A stretch of DNA of 33,630 nt from CAYSNP01 sp050945855 (GCA_050945855.1 JBMNTS010000015.1:1-33630); one strand, 5' to 3'. Positions 23,627 through 31,837 are shown, numbered from the stretch's first letter. Notes: generated by a model from the letters alone, not told the origin. Numbers and translations are program-made.

Positions 23627-23980
23627 ATGAAAATTCAGGAAATAAGAGACATTTTAGACGCTAAAATAATATGCGGACACGAACTCATGGACACCGAAGT
23701 CACTTCCGCCTGCGCTTCGGATATGATGAGCGACGTGCTGGCGTTCGTCAAGGACCAGGCCGTGCTTATTACCGGGCTTAACAATCCTCAGGTAATACGC
23801 ACCGCGTTAATGATGGATATGCTATGCGTGATTTTTGTCAGGGGCAAGCAGCCGGACGAGATGTCAGTGAATCTGGCAAAGGAAAAGGGCATTGTGATAT
23901 TGAGCAGCAACCACCGTATGTATACGGCGAGCGGACTGTTGTATCTTAACGGGCTTAGGGGCGGAGCGCTGGATGTCTAA
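23627..23980 (+). CDS. DRTGG-domain protein, first copy
   Basis: The 117-residue protein has the DRTGG-like fold seen in small proteins of [FeFe] hydrogenase operons: KIICGHELMDTEVTSACASDMMSDVLAF at the start and VLITGLNNPQVIRTALMMD in the middle. It has no catalytic motif and is probably a ligand-binding or protein-binding module; in other contexts DRTGG regions accompany phosphotransacetylase and CBS proteins. It heads the sensory operon and overlaps the following ATPase gene by 8 bases, so the two are translationally coupled. The ligand is unknown. Confidence 0.83.
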   Translation: MKIQEIRDILDAKIICGHELMDTEVTSACASDMMSDVLAFVKDQAVLITGLNNPQVIRTALMMDMLCVIFVRGKQPDEMSVNLAKEKGIVILSSNHRMYTASGLLYLNGLRGGALDV

Positions 23981-24398
23981 CGAGTTGCGTTTTGAGTTCG
24001 AGGTGGACGGCGGCAATTTTGCCTCCGCAGGCTGCGCTACGGAAAAGATAAGGCATACACTTAAACAATTAGGCGTGGCCCCCGAGCTTATCCGCAAAGT
24101 GGCCATATCCATGTATGAGGGCGAAATCAATATGGTTATCCATGCCAACGGGGGCAGGGCTATTGTGAAGATAGACGAAAAAGAGGTGCTTATCGTTCTT
24201 GAGGATAAGGGCCCGGGTATTGCGGACGTGGAACTTGCCATGCAGGAGGGCTACTCCACCGCGCCTGACAATATCAGGAGTTTAGGCTTCGGCGCGGGCA
24301 TGGGACTGTGCAATATGAAAAAATATTCGGACGAAATGGTTATAGATACCAAAGTAGGCGAAGGTACGACAGTCACAATGAAAGTACGGTTAAGTTAA
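23973..24398 (+). CDS. RsbW-like anti-sigma factor / serine kinase ATPase
   Basis: The 141-residue protein is a stand-alone GHKL ATPase of the anti-sigma factor (RsbW/SpoIIAB) kind. The N box includes N53 in YEGEINMVIHA, the G1 box is EDKGPGI at 77-83, and the G2 box is GFGAGMGL at 105-112. Such proteins phosphorylate an anti-anti-sigma partner or bind a sigma factor. No STAS-domain partner or SpoIIE-type phosphatase gene lies beside it. It sits between a DRTGG gene and the sensory hydrogenase gene, which suggests that it relays the hydrogenase signal. The target is unknown. Confidence 0.88.
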   Translation: MSNELRFEFEVDGGNFASAGCATEKIRHTLKQLGVAPELIRKVAISMYEGEINMVIHANGGRAIVKIDEKEVLIVLEDKGPGIADVELAMQEGYSTAPDNIRSLGFGAGMGLCNMKKYSDEMVIDTKVGEGTTVTMKVRLS

Positions 24399-24407
24399 GG
24401 AGCGGTT

Positions 24408-25664
24408 ATGACGGAAAGAATACATACCGTTACACTGGATATAGACAAATGCAAAGGGTGCATAGCATGCATGCAGCGCTGCCCTACCGAAGCGATAAGG
24501 GTAAGGGACGGCAAGGCGCGCGTGCTTTACGAAAAATGCATCGGTTGCGGCGAATGCGTGAGGATTTGTCCTCATCAGGCCAAAAAAGCGGTATATGACA
24601 GTTTAGATATTATCAATAATTTTAAGTATAAAATCGCGCTGCCCGCGCCTTCCCTGTTCGGGCAGTTTAACGATATAGAAAACTTGGGCATCATCATTAA
24701 AGCGCTAAAAAATATTGGCTTTGACGAAATTGTGGAAGTGGCGCAGGGAGCGGAGCTTATCAGCGAGGCTACCAGAAATATGCTGGAAGAGGACACCCTC
24801 AAAAAGCCTATCATAAGCACGGCATGTCCCGCTGTATTGCAGCTGATTCTGCTCAATTATCACAATTTTATAGACAACCTGCTGCCTCTTTTGCCCCCTG
24901 TGGACGTAATGGCAAAGCTGGCAAGGGAAAAGGCGGAAAAAAAGCTGGAGCCCCTGATTAAAAAAGGCGAAATGAAAAAAGAGGATATCGGGGTATTCTT
25001 TTTATCTCCTTGTCCAGCCAAAGTATTCGCGCTCAAAAGCGGCATCGGAGTGAATAAGCCTACCGTGGACGGCGTGCTCGCCATTTCGGATGTATATTTT
25101 AAGGCGCTGTCCGCAATCAAGAACGCGGAAGCGGACGACGACAGCCATACGGGCGTGCTGGGGCTTTCCTGGGCGTCATCGGGCGGGGAAAGCGCGGGTA
25201 TTTTCAGGGACAAATATCTTGCCGCGGACGGAGTGGAAAACTGCATCAATATACTTAACGAGCTGGAAAACGGCAAACTGAAGGACATTGAATTCATAGA
25301 GCTTAACGCTTGCCCGGGCGGCTGCGTGGGCGGCGTGCTCAATATTGAAAATCCCTTTGTCGCCAAAGCCAAAATACGCTCCCTCCGAAAGTACCTTCCC
25401 ATTACCAGAAACAGTATGGCAAAGGAAAAAAAGAATCTTGAATTCTTTAAGTGGGAATGCTCCCCCGAGTTAAACGACGCGTTGAAGCTGGCGGAAAACT
25501 TTGAGGACGCGCTCAAGAAAATGCGCCAGATAGACGATATATTAAAACAACTGCCAATGCTGGATTGCGGACTGTGCGGCGCGCCCAGCTGCCGAGCTTT
25601 CGCGCTGGATATTATAAGCGGCGCGGCAACCATAGCCCAATGTCCGAGGAGACAGGAGAAGTAA
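24408..25664 (+). CDS. Sensory-type [FeFe] hydrogenase (HydS-like)
   Basis: The 418-residue protein has a two-cluster ferredoxin domain (C15, C18, C21, C25; C44, C47, C50, C54), then an H-cluster domain, then a C-terminal CxxCx4Cx16C iron-sulfur domain (C387, C390, C395, C412). The H-cluster motifs are altered: STACPAV at 137-143 in place of TSCCPGW, SPCPAK at 201-206 in place of MPCxxK, and ELNACPGGC at 298-306. Cysteines C140, C202, C302 and C306 remain, so a cluster is still likely, but the cysteine used for proton transfer in catalytic enzymes is alanine (A139). This matches group C/D putative sensory hydrogenases. It lies in an operon with ATPase, DRTGG and PHP genes, upstream of the catalytic hydrogenase. 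Confidence 0.9.
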   Translation: MTERIHTVTLDIDKCKGCIACMQRCPTEAIRVRDGKARVLYEKCIGCGECVRICPHQAKKAVYDSLDIINNFKYKIALPAPSLFGQFNDIENLGIIIKALKNIGFDEIVEVAQGAELISEATRNMLEEDTLKKPIISTACPAVLQLILLNYHNFIDNLLPLLPPVDVMAKLAREKAEKKLEPLIKKGEMKKEDIGVFFLSPCPAKVFALKSGIGVNKPTVDGVLAISDVYFKALSAIKNAEADDDSHTGVLGLSWASSGGESAGIFRDKYLAADGVENCINILNELENGKLKDIEFIELNACPGGCVGGVLNIENPFVAKAKIRSLRKYLPITRNSMAKEKKNLEFFKWECSPELNDALKLAENFEDALKKMRQIDDILKQLPMLDCGLCGAPSCRAFALDIISGAATIAQCPRRQEK

Positions 25665-25665
25665 T

Positions 25666-26001
25666 ATGGAATTATCTTGCTTAATCGACAATCTGAATGC
25701 CGAAATCCTTAATATGGGTACCCAAATGAGGATTAGAGGCGGTTATTGTTGCGATTTGTTAAGCAACGTAATCAGTAAAGCCCCTTCCGGCTGCGCGTGG
25801 TATACGGTAATGAACAACGTCAATGTAGCGGGCGTCGCGCTGCTTGCAGAAGTGGGCGCGGTGGTGCTTTGCGAAGGGGTAAAGCCCGCGACCGATTTAT
25901 TGCAAAGATGCCGGGAAAACGGAATAACCCTGCTTGCCACAAGCCTTGACGTTTACAGCGCGGCAAGAGCGGGAGAATGCGGAAGTGAAAATATATTATG
26001 A
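25666..26001 (+). CDS. DRTGG-domain protein, second copy
   Basis: The 111-residue protein resembles the second type of DRTGG-fold protein of hydrogenase operons (RGGYCCDLLSNVIS near the start, then ALLAEVGAVVLCEGVKPA). It starts one base after the stop of the HydS-like gene, with GGAGAAGTAAT as a ribosome binding site. Its end overlaps the PHP gene by 17 bases. It is only distantly similar to the copy at 23627, so the two probably have different ligands or partners. Function unknown. Confidence 0.8.
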   Translation: MELSCLIDNLNAEILNMGTQMRIRGGYCCDLLSNVISKAPSGCAWYTVMNNVNVAGVALLAEVGAVVLCEGVKPATDLLQRCRENGITLLATSLDVYSAARAGECGSENIL

Positions 26002-26671
26002 TTTTCATATCCATACCTGCCTTTCCCCTTGCGCTAACGACAGCCTGACGCCTTTATCCGTCCTGGCAATGGCGGCGGCAAAGGGGCTAGACGCGATAGC
26101 GGTATGCGACCACAATTCTTATTTTAACGTAGGCGTGGCAATCAAATACGGCGAAGCGCTTGACGTAATCGTAATCCCCGGCATGGAATTGCAGACCGCA
26201 GAGGATATTCATATATTATGCTATTTTCCCACATTACCCATGCTGATTGATTTTTATGACACGCTTCAATTTTTCAGAATGGAAAACGACGAGGAGATTT
26301 TCGGAAAACAGTTGATAATAGATGAGGACGATTTGCCTTCCGGCAAGGTGGATGCTTTGCTTTCCACATCCTGCACGGAAGGGATATATCCGCTTTGCCG
26401 CCGCGTAAGGGATATGGGCGGAGCGGTGTATCTTGCCCATATAGACAGGCAGGCAAACGGCATACTCAACATTTTAGGCTCCATTCCTCCCGACCTGTGC
26501 TATGACGGCATAGAATACACTCATCCCATACAAGACGTGAGCCATGCGGGAAAAATAATAGTAAATTCTGATTCGCATTGCGTGGACGCAATTAACGATA
26601 AACATAATTTTCTGGAAGCGGAGAGTAAAACCGTACAGGCAATTTTCAATGCCCTAAGGGCGGATTTTTGA
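25985..26671 (+). CDS. PHP-domain phosphoesterase
   Basis: The 228-residue protein has all the metal-binding signatures of the PHP superfamily: DFHIHT with H8 and H10, CDHN with D42 and H43, E67 in IPGMELQ, H75, AHIDR with H151, and NSDSH with D195 and H197. The ATG of a longer frame at 25934 would overlap the DRTGG gene heavily. GTG at 25985 begins exactly at the conserved strand and has GGGAG 9 bases upstream, so I take it as the start. Such enzymes hydrolyse phosphoester bonds in nucleotides or small phosphates. Its place at the end of the HydS operon suggests that it makes or destroys a signal. Confidence 0.87.
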   Translation: MKIYYDFHIHTCLSPCANDSLTPLSVLAMAAAKGLDAIAVCDHNSYFNVGVAIKYGEALDVIVIPGMELQTAEDIHILCYFPTLPMLIDFYDTLQFFRMENDEEIFGKQLIIDEDDLPSGKVDALLSTSCTEGIYPLCRRVRDMGGAVYLAHIDRQANGILNILGSIPPDLCYDGIEYTHPIQDVSHAGKIIVNSDSHCVDAINDKHNFLEAESKTVQAIFNALRADF

Positions 26672-26771
26672 TATAAACCCCGTAAATTTTCAAGTTTTTG
26701 CATGTATTTTTTTTTGCCGTTATTTTATACATAAAATAAATTTTTATTTTGTCGAAATAGGGCAAAAACGC

Positions 26772-26800
26772 TTGCATATTGATATAAAAATACCTATAAT
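26772..26800 (+). promoter_or_regulatory. Strong promoter of the catalytic hydrogenase operon
   Basis: TTGCAT (26772-26777) and a perfect TATAAT (26795-26800) are 17 bases apart, 51 bases before the first ATG. Confidence 0.7.
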
Positions 26801-26811
26801 GCTATAGGTAT
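26790..26811. promoter_or_regulatory. Inverted repeat over the -10 box, candidate operator
   Basis: ATACCTATA (26790-26798) and TATAGGTAT (26803-26811) are perfect reverse complements separated by ATGC. The left arm contains most of the -10 box, so a bound repressor would block RNA polymerase. The ATACC/GGTAT ends recall Rrf2-type (IscR-like) sites, but the binding protein is not known. It is not a Rex-type site. Confidence 0.6.
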
Positions 26812-26850
26812 AAACAGTTCTAATGCCATACTAATTTACGGGAGGTTAAA

Positions 26851-27357
26851 ATGAGCAGGATTAAGCTCACGAAGGTAGCTTTCAAAGGAAGCGAAGAGCA
26901 GGAGCGCAAGCTGAGAGAGGATTTAGCCGAAATTACCAAAAAACAAGGGGCGTTGATGCCCGCCTTGCAGCGCGCGCAGGAGATTTACGGTTACCTGCCT
27001 ATTGAGGTGCAAAGAATCGTCGCGGAAGCGACAGGTGCCAGTCTGGAAGAGGTTTTCGGGGTATCCACCTTTTATTCCCAATTCAGACTTAATCCGGTAG
27101 GCGAAACCAACATCAGCATTTGCCTGGGTACAGCGTGTTACGTTAAGGGCGCGGGCAACGTGCTTGACAAGTTTAAGGAGTTTCTGAAGATAGAAGCGGG
27201 AGACTGCTCCCAGGACGGCAAATGCAGTCTCAGCGCCACAAGGTGCATAGGCTGCTGCGGCCTTGCCCCGGTCCTTACGGTAAACGACAAAGTTTACGGC
27301 AAAGTCAAGGTCACCGATGTGGAAAAGATTCTCAAAGAGCATAAAATTATAGGCTGA
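26851..27357 (+). CDS. NuoE-like subunit of the bifurcating hydrogenase (HydC/HndA)
   Basis: The 168-residue protein is the thioredoxin-fold [2Fe-2S] subunit. Ligands are C91 and C96 in CLGTACYVKGA, and C132 and C136 in RCIGCCGLAPVL. The N-terminal helical part (LMPALQRAQEIYGYLP, VFGVSTFYSQF) is typical of NuoE/HydC. It passes electrons between the NuoF-like subunit and the rest of the complex. GGGAGGT precedes the ATG, and the stop overlaps the next start by one base (TGATG). It opens the operon that ends with hydA. Confidence 0.95.
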   Translation: MSRIKLTKVAFKGSEEQERKLREDLAEITKKQGALMPALQRAQEIYGYLPIEVQRIVAEATGASLEEVFGVSTFYSQFRLNPVGETNISICLGTACYVKGAGNVLDKFKEFLKIEAGDCSQDGKCSLSATRCIGCCGLAPVLTVNDKVYGKVKVTDVEKILKEHKIIG

Positions 27358-27905
27358 TGAGAGAATTGTCCTTAAATATCCTGGATATTGCCCGCAACGG
27401 ATTGGAAGCCGGCGCCGACCAAATAGAAATAACGATAGAAGTAGCCAAGGAAACGCTGACAATTTCCATTAAGGATAACGGCAAGGGGATGGATAAGGAC
27501 AAAGCGCAAAGAGTGCAGGACCCCTTTGTAACAGACAGGACAAGCCGGAAGGTAGGATTGGGGATACCCTTATTCAAAATGAGCGCGCTGATGACCAACG
27601 GAGAGTTTTCGCTCTCAAGCGAGCCCGGCAAAGGCACACTGGTGCAAGCGGTTTACAAACTGGACAATATAGACAGGGCGCCGCTGGGGGCGGTAGAGGA
27701 TACCGTTATCGCGCTGATAAGCGAGAGACCGGACGCGGATTACACGCTGATATATAAGGGTGAGGCAGACCAATTCGAGTTTAGCACCCGCGAGATAAGA
27801 GCACAGCTGGAAGAAGTGGAGATAACCAATGCGGAAGTGCTTATGTTCATCAAAGAATATATAGCAAATAACATTAAGATAATTAATAAAGGAGCAGTGA
27901 TATGA
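27357..27905 (+). CDS. Histidine-kinase-like ATPase of the hydrogenase operon
   Basis: The 182-residue protein carries a GHKL ATP-binding fold: an N box with N14 in ILDIARNGLEAGA, the G1 box DNGKGM at 40-45, and GLGIPL at 67-72. It has no histidine phosphoacceptor domain and no membrane segment. The C-terminal ~70 residues have no recognised motif. Homologues occupy this position in many clostridial hydrogenase operons. A kinase or conformational switch acting on hydrogenase or its regulators is plausible but unproven. It overlaps the NuoE-like gene by one base and the HndB-like gene by four. Confidence 0.85.
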   Translation: MRELSLNILDIARNGLEAGADQIEITIEVAKETLTISIKDNGKGMDKDKAQRVQDPFVTDRTSRKVGLGIPLFKMSALMTNGEFSLSSEPGKGTLVQAVYKLDNIDRAPLGAVEDTVIALISERPDADYTLIYKGEADQFEFSTREIRAQLEEVEITNAEVLMFIKEYIANNIKIINKGAVI

Positions 27906-28273
27906 AATCCATAGCGGAAATTAACGCCATAAAGGAGAAGATGAGAAGCCAGCTTGGCGCCCGTCAGGGTACGGACAGCAAAGATAAGCGCGTAGTCGTG
28001 GGCATGGCTACCTGCGGCATTGCGGCGGGCGCGAGAGAAACGATTAACGCTTTAGTTGACGAAGCGGCAAAGCGCGGTCTTAACGATGTAAGGATCACTC
28101 AGGCGGGATGTCTGGGTATGTGCAAATTGGAACCCATGGTGCAGGTTTACATCCCGGGGGAAGAGGTTGTCACTTACGTATATGTTGACGCGGACGTGGC
28201 AAGGCGCATTATTAGCGACCATGTAGTAAACGGTAACATAGTCAGAGAAAATGTTATCGGCAAGGAAGAATAG
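27902..28273 (+). CDS. Thioredoxin-like [2Fe-2S] ferredoxin (HndB-like)
   Basis: The 123-residue protein has the HndB pattern VGMATCGIAAGARE, then TQAGCLGMCKLEPMV. Only three cysteines are present (C38, C70, C74). The usual fourth ligand of thioredoxin-like ferredoxins falls in the AAGA segment, as in other HndB proteins. It either binds a cluster with a non-cysteine ligand or serves structurally. The start overlaps the stop of the ATPase gene by 4 bases, and AAGGAGCAG precedes the ATG. It belongs to the NAD(P)-linked hydrogenase complex. Confidence 0.9.
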   Translation: MKSIAEINAIKEKMRSQLGARQGTDSKDKRVVVGMATCGIAAGARETINALVDEAAKRGLNDVRITQAGCLGMCKLEPMVQVYIPGEEVVTYVYVDADVARRIISDHVVNGNIVRENVIGKEE

Positions 28274-28282
28274 GAGGCGAAG

Positions 28283-30064
28283 ATGTTTAGAAACCATATT
28301 CTGGTATGCGGCGGCACAGGGTGTTCAAGCGGAAATTCCGCACAGCTGTTTACCAATTTAGTAAAAGAGATAGCGGATGCCGGACTTAAAGACGAGGTAA
28401 AAGTCATTACTACCGGCTGTTTCGGCCTATGCGCGGAAGGTCCCGTGGTAGTAGTTTACCCGGAAGGTGCCTTTTATTCCAGAGTGACTCCCGCGGACGC
28501 TCAGGAGATAGTCGCGGAGCATATAGTAAAGGGCAGAATAGTAAAGAGATTGCTTTACAGGGAAAAGACTGCCGAGGAAATCCCCGCTCTTAACCAGACC
28601 GCCTTTTACAAAGCGCAAACCCGCGTTGCGTTGCGCAACTGCGGACTTATAGACCCCGAAAATATTGAAGAGTACATAGCGTACGACGGATATCAGGCTT
28701 TGATTAAGTGCTACAACGAGTATACGCCTCAACAGGTTATAGACATCGTTAAGGCGTCCGGCCTTCGCGGTCGCGGCGGCGGCGGATTCCCCACCGGTCT
28801 TAAATGGCAGTTTACCAAAGACGCCAAAGGAGATATAAAATACGTTTGCTGCAACGCGGACGAAGGCGACCCCGGCGCGTTTATGGACCGCTCCGTATTG
28901 GAAGGCGACCCCCACGCGGTTATTGAAGCTATGGCTATAGCGGGTTACGCCGTGGGCAGCGAGCAGGGCTATGTATATGTCAGGACGGAATATCCCATAG
29001 CCGTCAAACGCTTACAGATAGCGATAGACCAGGCTAAGGAATACGGTTTGCTGGGCAAAAACATATTAAACACAGGTCACAATTTTGACCTTGAAATAAG
29101 GCTGGGCGCAGGCGCGTTCGTATGCGGAGAGGAAACCGCGCTTATCGCCTCTATAGAAGGCTGCAGGGGCGAGCCGCGTCCCCGTCCTCCTTTCCCCGCG
29201 GTAAAGGGCTTGTTCGGCAAACCTACCTTATTAAATAATGTGGAGACCTACGCCAATATCACTCAGATTATACTTAACGGTCCGGAGTGGTTTGCCGCAA
29301 TGGGTACGGAAAAGAGCAAGGGCACCAAGGTGTTCGCACTGGGCGGCAAGATAACCAATACCGGACTGGTGGAAATACCTATGGGCACCACGCTGCGCAC
29401 CATTATAGAAGAGATAGGCGGCGGAATACCCAACGGCAAGAAGTTCAAAGCGGCGCAGACGGGCGGCCCCAGCGGCGGCTGCATTCCCGCCAGCCATATG
29501 GATGTGGAAATAGATTACGACAATCTGATTGCCATAGGCTCAATGATGGGTTCGGGCGGACTAATAGTAATGGACGAAGACAACTGTATGGTGGATATCG
29601 CCAAGTTCTTCCTGGAGTTCACTCAGGAGGAATCCTGCGGTAAATGTACCCCCTGCCGCATAGGCACCAAGAGGCTGCTGGAATATCTGGAAAAGATAAC
29701 CAAAGGGAAAGCCACTATGCAGGACTTAGAGGATATGGAAAGACTGTGTTACTACATCAAAGAGAATTCTCTCTGCGGACTGGGGCAGACCGCTCCCAAT
29801 CCCGTGCTTTCCACTCTCAGATACTTTAAGGACGAATATATTGCTCATGTTAAGGATAAGAAGTGTCCCGCAAAAGTATGTAAGGACTTGCTGCAATACA
29901 AGATACTTGATAATTGTACCGGTTGTACCTTATGCTCCAGAAAATGCCCTGTCAACGCGATAAGCGGTCAGACCAAGCAAAAGCATACGATAGACACGTC
30001 TATATGTATCAAGTGCGGCATTTGTATGGAAACATGCAAATTCAAGGCAATTATCAAGGAGTAA
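28283..30064 (+). CDS. NuoF-like flavoprotein subunit of the bifurcating hydrogenase (HydB/HndC)
   Basis: This 593-residue subunit carries the NAD(H) and FMN site. Domains in order are: a thioredoxin-like [2Fe-2S] region (C9, C14, C46, C50), the NuoF core with GRGGGGFPTG at 163-172 and NADEGDPGAF at 191-200, the [4Fe-4S] site C452, C455, C458 and C498, and a C-terminal two-cluster ferredoxin (C545, C548, C551, C555; C575, C578, C581, C585). This is the full HydB/HndC layout, and it would accept or donate electrons with NAD(P) and route them to HydA. GGAGG precedes the ATG. It follows the HndB-like gene by 9 bases. Confidence 0.95.
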   Translation: MFRNHILVCGGTGCSSGNSAQLFTNLVKEIADAGLKDEVKVITTGCFGLCAEGPVVVVYPEGAFYSRVTPADAQEIVAEHIVKGRIVKRLLYREKTAEEIPALNQTAFYKAQTRVALRNCGLIDPENIEEYIAYDGYQALIKCYNEYTPQQVIDIVKASGLRGRGGGGFPTGLKWQFTKDAKGDIKYVCCNADEGDPGAFMDRSVLEGDPHAVIEAMAIAGYAVGSEQGYVYVRTEYPIAVKRLQIAIDQAKEYGLLGKNILNTGHNFDLEIRLGAGAFVCGEETALIASIEGCRGEPRPRPPFPAVKGLFGKPTLLNNVETYANITQIILNGPEWFAAMGTEKSKGTKVFALGGKITNTGLVEIPMGTTLRTIIEEIGGGIPNGKKFKAAQTGGPSGGCIPASHMDVEIDYDNLIAIGSMMGSGGLIVMDEDNCMVDIAKFFLEFTQEESCGKCTPCRIGTKRLLEYLEKITKGKATMQDLEDMERLCYYIKENSLCGLGQTAPNPVLSTLRYFKDEYIAHVKDKKCPAKVCKDLLQYKILDNCTGCTLCSRKCPVNAISGQTKQKHTIDTSICIKCGICMETCKFKAIIKE

Positions 30065-30076
30065 TCGGAGGATATT

Positions 30077-31837
30077 ATGGAAAACAAGGAAATAAAAATG
30101 ATAAACGCGACCATAGACGGCATAGCGATAAGCGTCAAGGAAGGCACTACGATATTGCAGGCGGCGCGGGAGATGGGTATAAAAATCCCCACCCTCTGCT
30201 ACCTTAAGGATATCAACGCCATCGGCGCCTGCAGAGTATGTATGGTAGAGGTCAAGGGCGCGCGCAACTTAGTCGCAAGCTGCGTTACTCCCGTAACCGA
30301 AGGCATGCAGATTAAGACCGCAACCAAAAAGGTTTTGGAAAGCCGCAAGATGACGATAGAGCTTCTGCTCTCCGACCATGATAAAAAGTGTCTCTCCTGC
30401 GCGCGCAACCTTAATTGCGAACTGCAAACCCTTTCCAACGAGTTGGGGGCGGATATTTCCCGCTATACCGGCGAGAAAAATACGCGCGTCAACGACACCT
30501 CCTCGCCTTCAATTCTCAGGGACAACAACAAATGTATACTTTGCCGCAGATGCGTCGCGGCATGCAAGCAGATACAGTCCGTTTCGGTTATCGGAGCCAA
30601 TTCCCGCGGGTTTGATACTCATATCGGATGCGCTTTTGAGGCAAATATCGCTTCTTCTCCTTGCGTAAACTGCGGACAATGTATCAATGTTTGCCCTACC
30701 GGCGCCCTGCGCGAAGCGGAAGAAATCGACCACGTTTTCAACGCGCTTAACGACCCGTCCAAGCACGTGATAGTAGCGCCCGCGCCCGCGGTCAGAGTGG
30801 GCCTGGGTGAGGAATTCGGCTATCCCATCGGCACCAACGTGGAAGGCAAAATGATTACCGCCATGAGGATGCTGGGATTTGACGATGTGTTTGATATCAA
30901 CTTTACCGCAGACCTTACCATAATCGAAGAAGGCTACGAGTTTATTAACAGGTTAAAGAACGGCGGCGTACTGCCTATGATAACCAGTTGTTCCCCCGGC
31001 TGGATTAAGTTTATAGAGCATTATTATCCGCACAGGCTTGCGCATCTTTCTTCCTGCAAATCACCTCAGCAAATGTTCGGCGCGATAGCCAAAACCTACT
31101 ACGCTCAAAAGAAAGGCTTAGACCCCAAAAACATAGTTATGGTGACGGTTATGCCCTGCACCGCCAAGAAGTTTGAAAAGGGCAGAGCGGACCAGAGCGG
31201 AGCGGGCGACGGCATACCCGATATCGATTACGTACTCACCACCAGGGAATTTGCGCGTATGGTCAAACAGGCAGGTTTGATGTTTACCAATCTGCCCGAC
31301 GGCAAATACGATGCTCCCTTAGGCATTTACTCGGGCGCCGGACTTATATTCGGCTCAACGGGCGGCGTTATGGAAGCGGCGTTGCGCACGGTAGTGGAAG
31401 TATTGGAAAACAAGCCTTTGGAAAAGCTGGAGTTTGAAAGCGTAAGAGGCGCGATAAACGGCATTAAGGAAGCGGCGTACAAAGTAGCCGGACAAGAAGT
31501 CAAGGTGGCGGTAGCCAGCGGTCTTGCCAGCGCGCGCAAAATTATGGACATGATAGACAAAGGCGAAGCCGACTATCACTTTATCGAAATCATGGCTTGT
31601 CCCGGCGGCTGCGTAAACGGCGGCGGACAACCCATAGTTCCCGCGGATATCCGCAATAACGTAAACGTGCCGGCATTGAGGGCAAGCGCGATTTACAAGA
31701 CGGATAAAGGCATGCAAATGCGCAAATCGCATGAAAATCCCGCGATTAAAGAGCTTTACGAGACTTTCCTGGGCGAGCCTAACGGGCATAAAGCGCATAG
31801 CCTGTTGCACACCAAATACGTAAAGCGCGGCATATAA
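30077..31837 (+). CDS. hydA: [FeFe] hydrogenase catalytic subunit HydA (trimeric, NAD-linked type)
   Basis: The 586-residue protein reduces protons to H2 or oxidises H2. N-terminal clusters are a [2Fe-2S] site (C41, C52, C55, C69), the His-ligated [4Fe-4S] site (H101, C105, C108, C114) and two [4Fe-4S] sites (C153, C156, C159, C163; C196, C199, C202, C206). The H-cluster motifs are TSCSPGW (303-309), MPCTAKKFE (359-367) and EIMACPGGC (504-512). The first motif has serine where many hydrogenases have a second cysteine. The operon with NuoE- and NuoF-like subunits points to an electron-bifurcating or confurcating enzyme using NADH and ferredoxin. GGAGGA precedes the ATG. Maturation genes hydE, hydF and hydG are not in the window. 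Confidence 0.96.
   Translation: MENKEIKMINATIDGIAISVKEGTTILQAAREMGIKIPTLCYLKDINAIGACRVCMVEVKGARNLVASCVTPVTEGMQIKTATKKVLESRKMTIELLLSDHDKKCLSCARNLNCELQTLSNELGADISRYTGEKNTRVNDTSSPSILRDNNKCILCRRCVAACKQIQSVSVIGANSRGFDTHIGCAFEANIASSPCVNCGQCINVCPTGALREAEEIDHVFNALNDPSKHVIVAPAPAVRVGLGEEFGYPIGTNVEGKMITAMRMLGFDDVFDINFTADLTIIEEGYEFINRLKNGGVLPMITSCSPGWIKFIEHYYPHRLAHLSSCKSPQQMFGAIAKTYYAQKKGLDPKNIVMVTVMPCTAKKFEKGRADQSGAGDGIPDIDYVLTTREFARMVKQAGLMFTNLPDGKYDAPLGIYSGAGLIFGSTGGVMEAALRTVVEVLENKPLEKLEFESVRGAINGIKEAAYKVAGQEVKVAVASGLASARKIMDMIDKGEADYHFIEIMACPGGCVNGGGQPIVPADIRNNVNVPALRASAIYKTDKGMQMRKSHENPAIKELYETFLGEPNGHKAHSLLHTKYVKRGI

Noticed and set aside
25934..25984. Longer start for the PHP gene
   Set aside because: It would add 17 residues that overlap the DRTGG gene and precede the conserved first strand. 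The GTG at 25985 has better ribosome-binding-site spacing.
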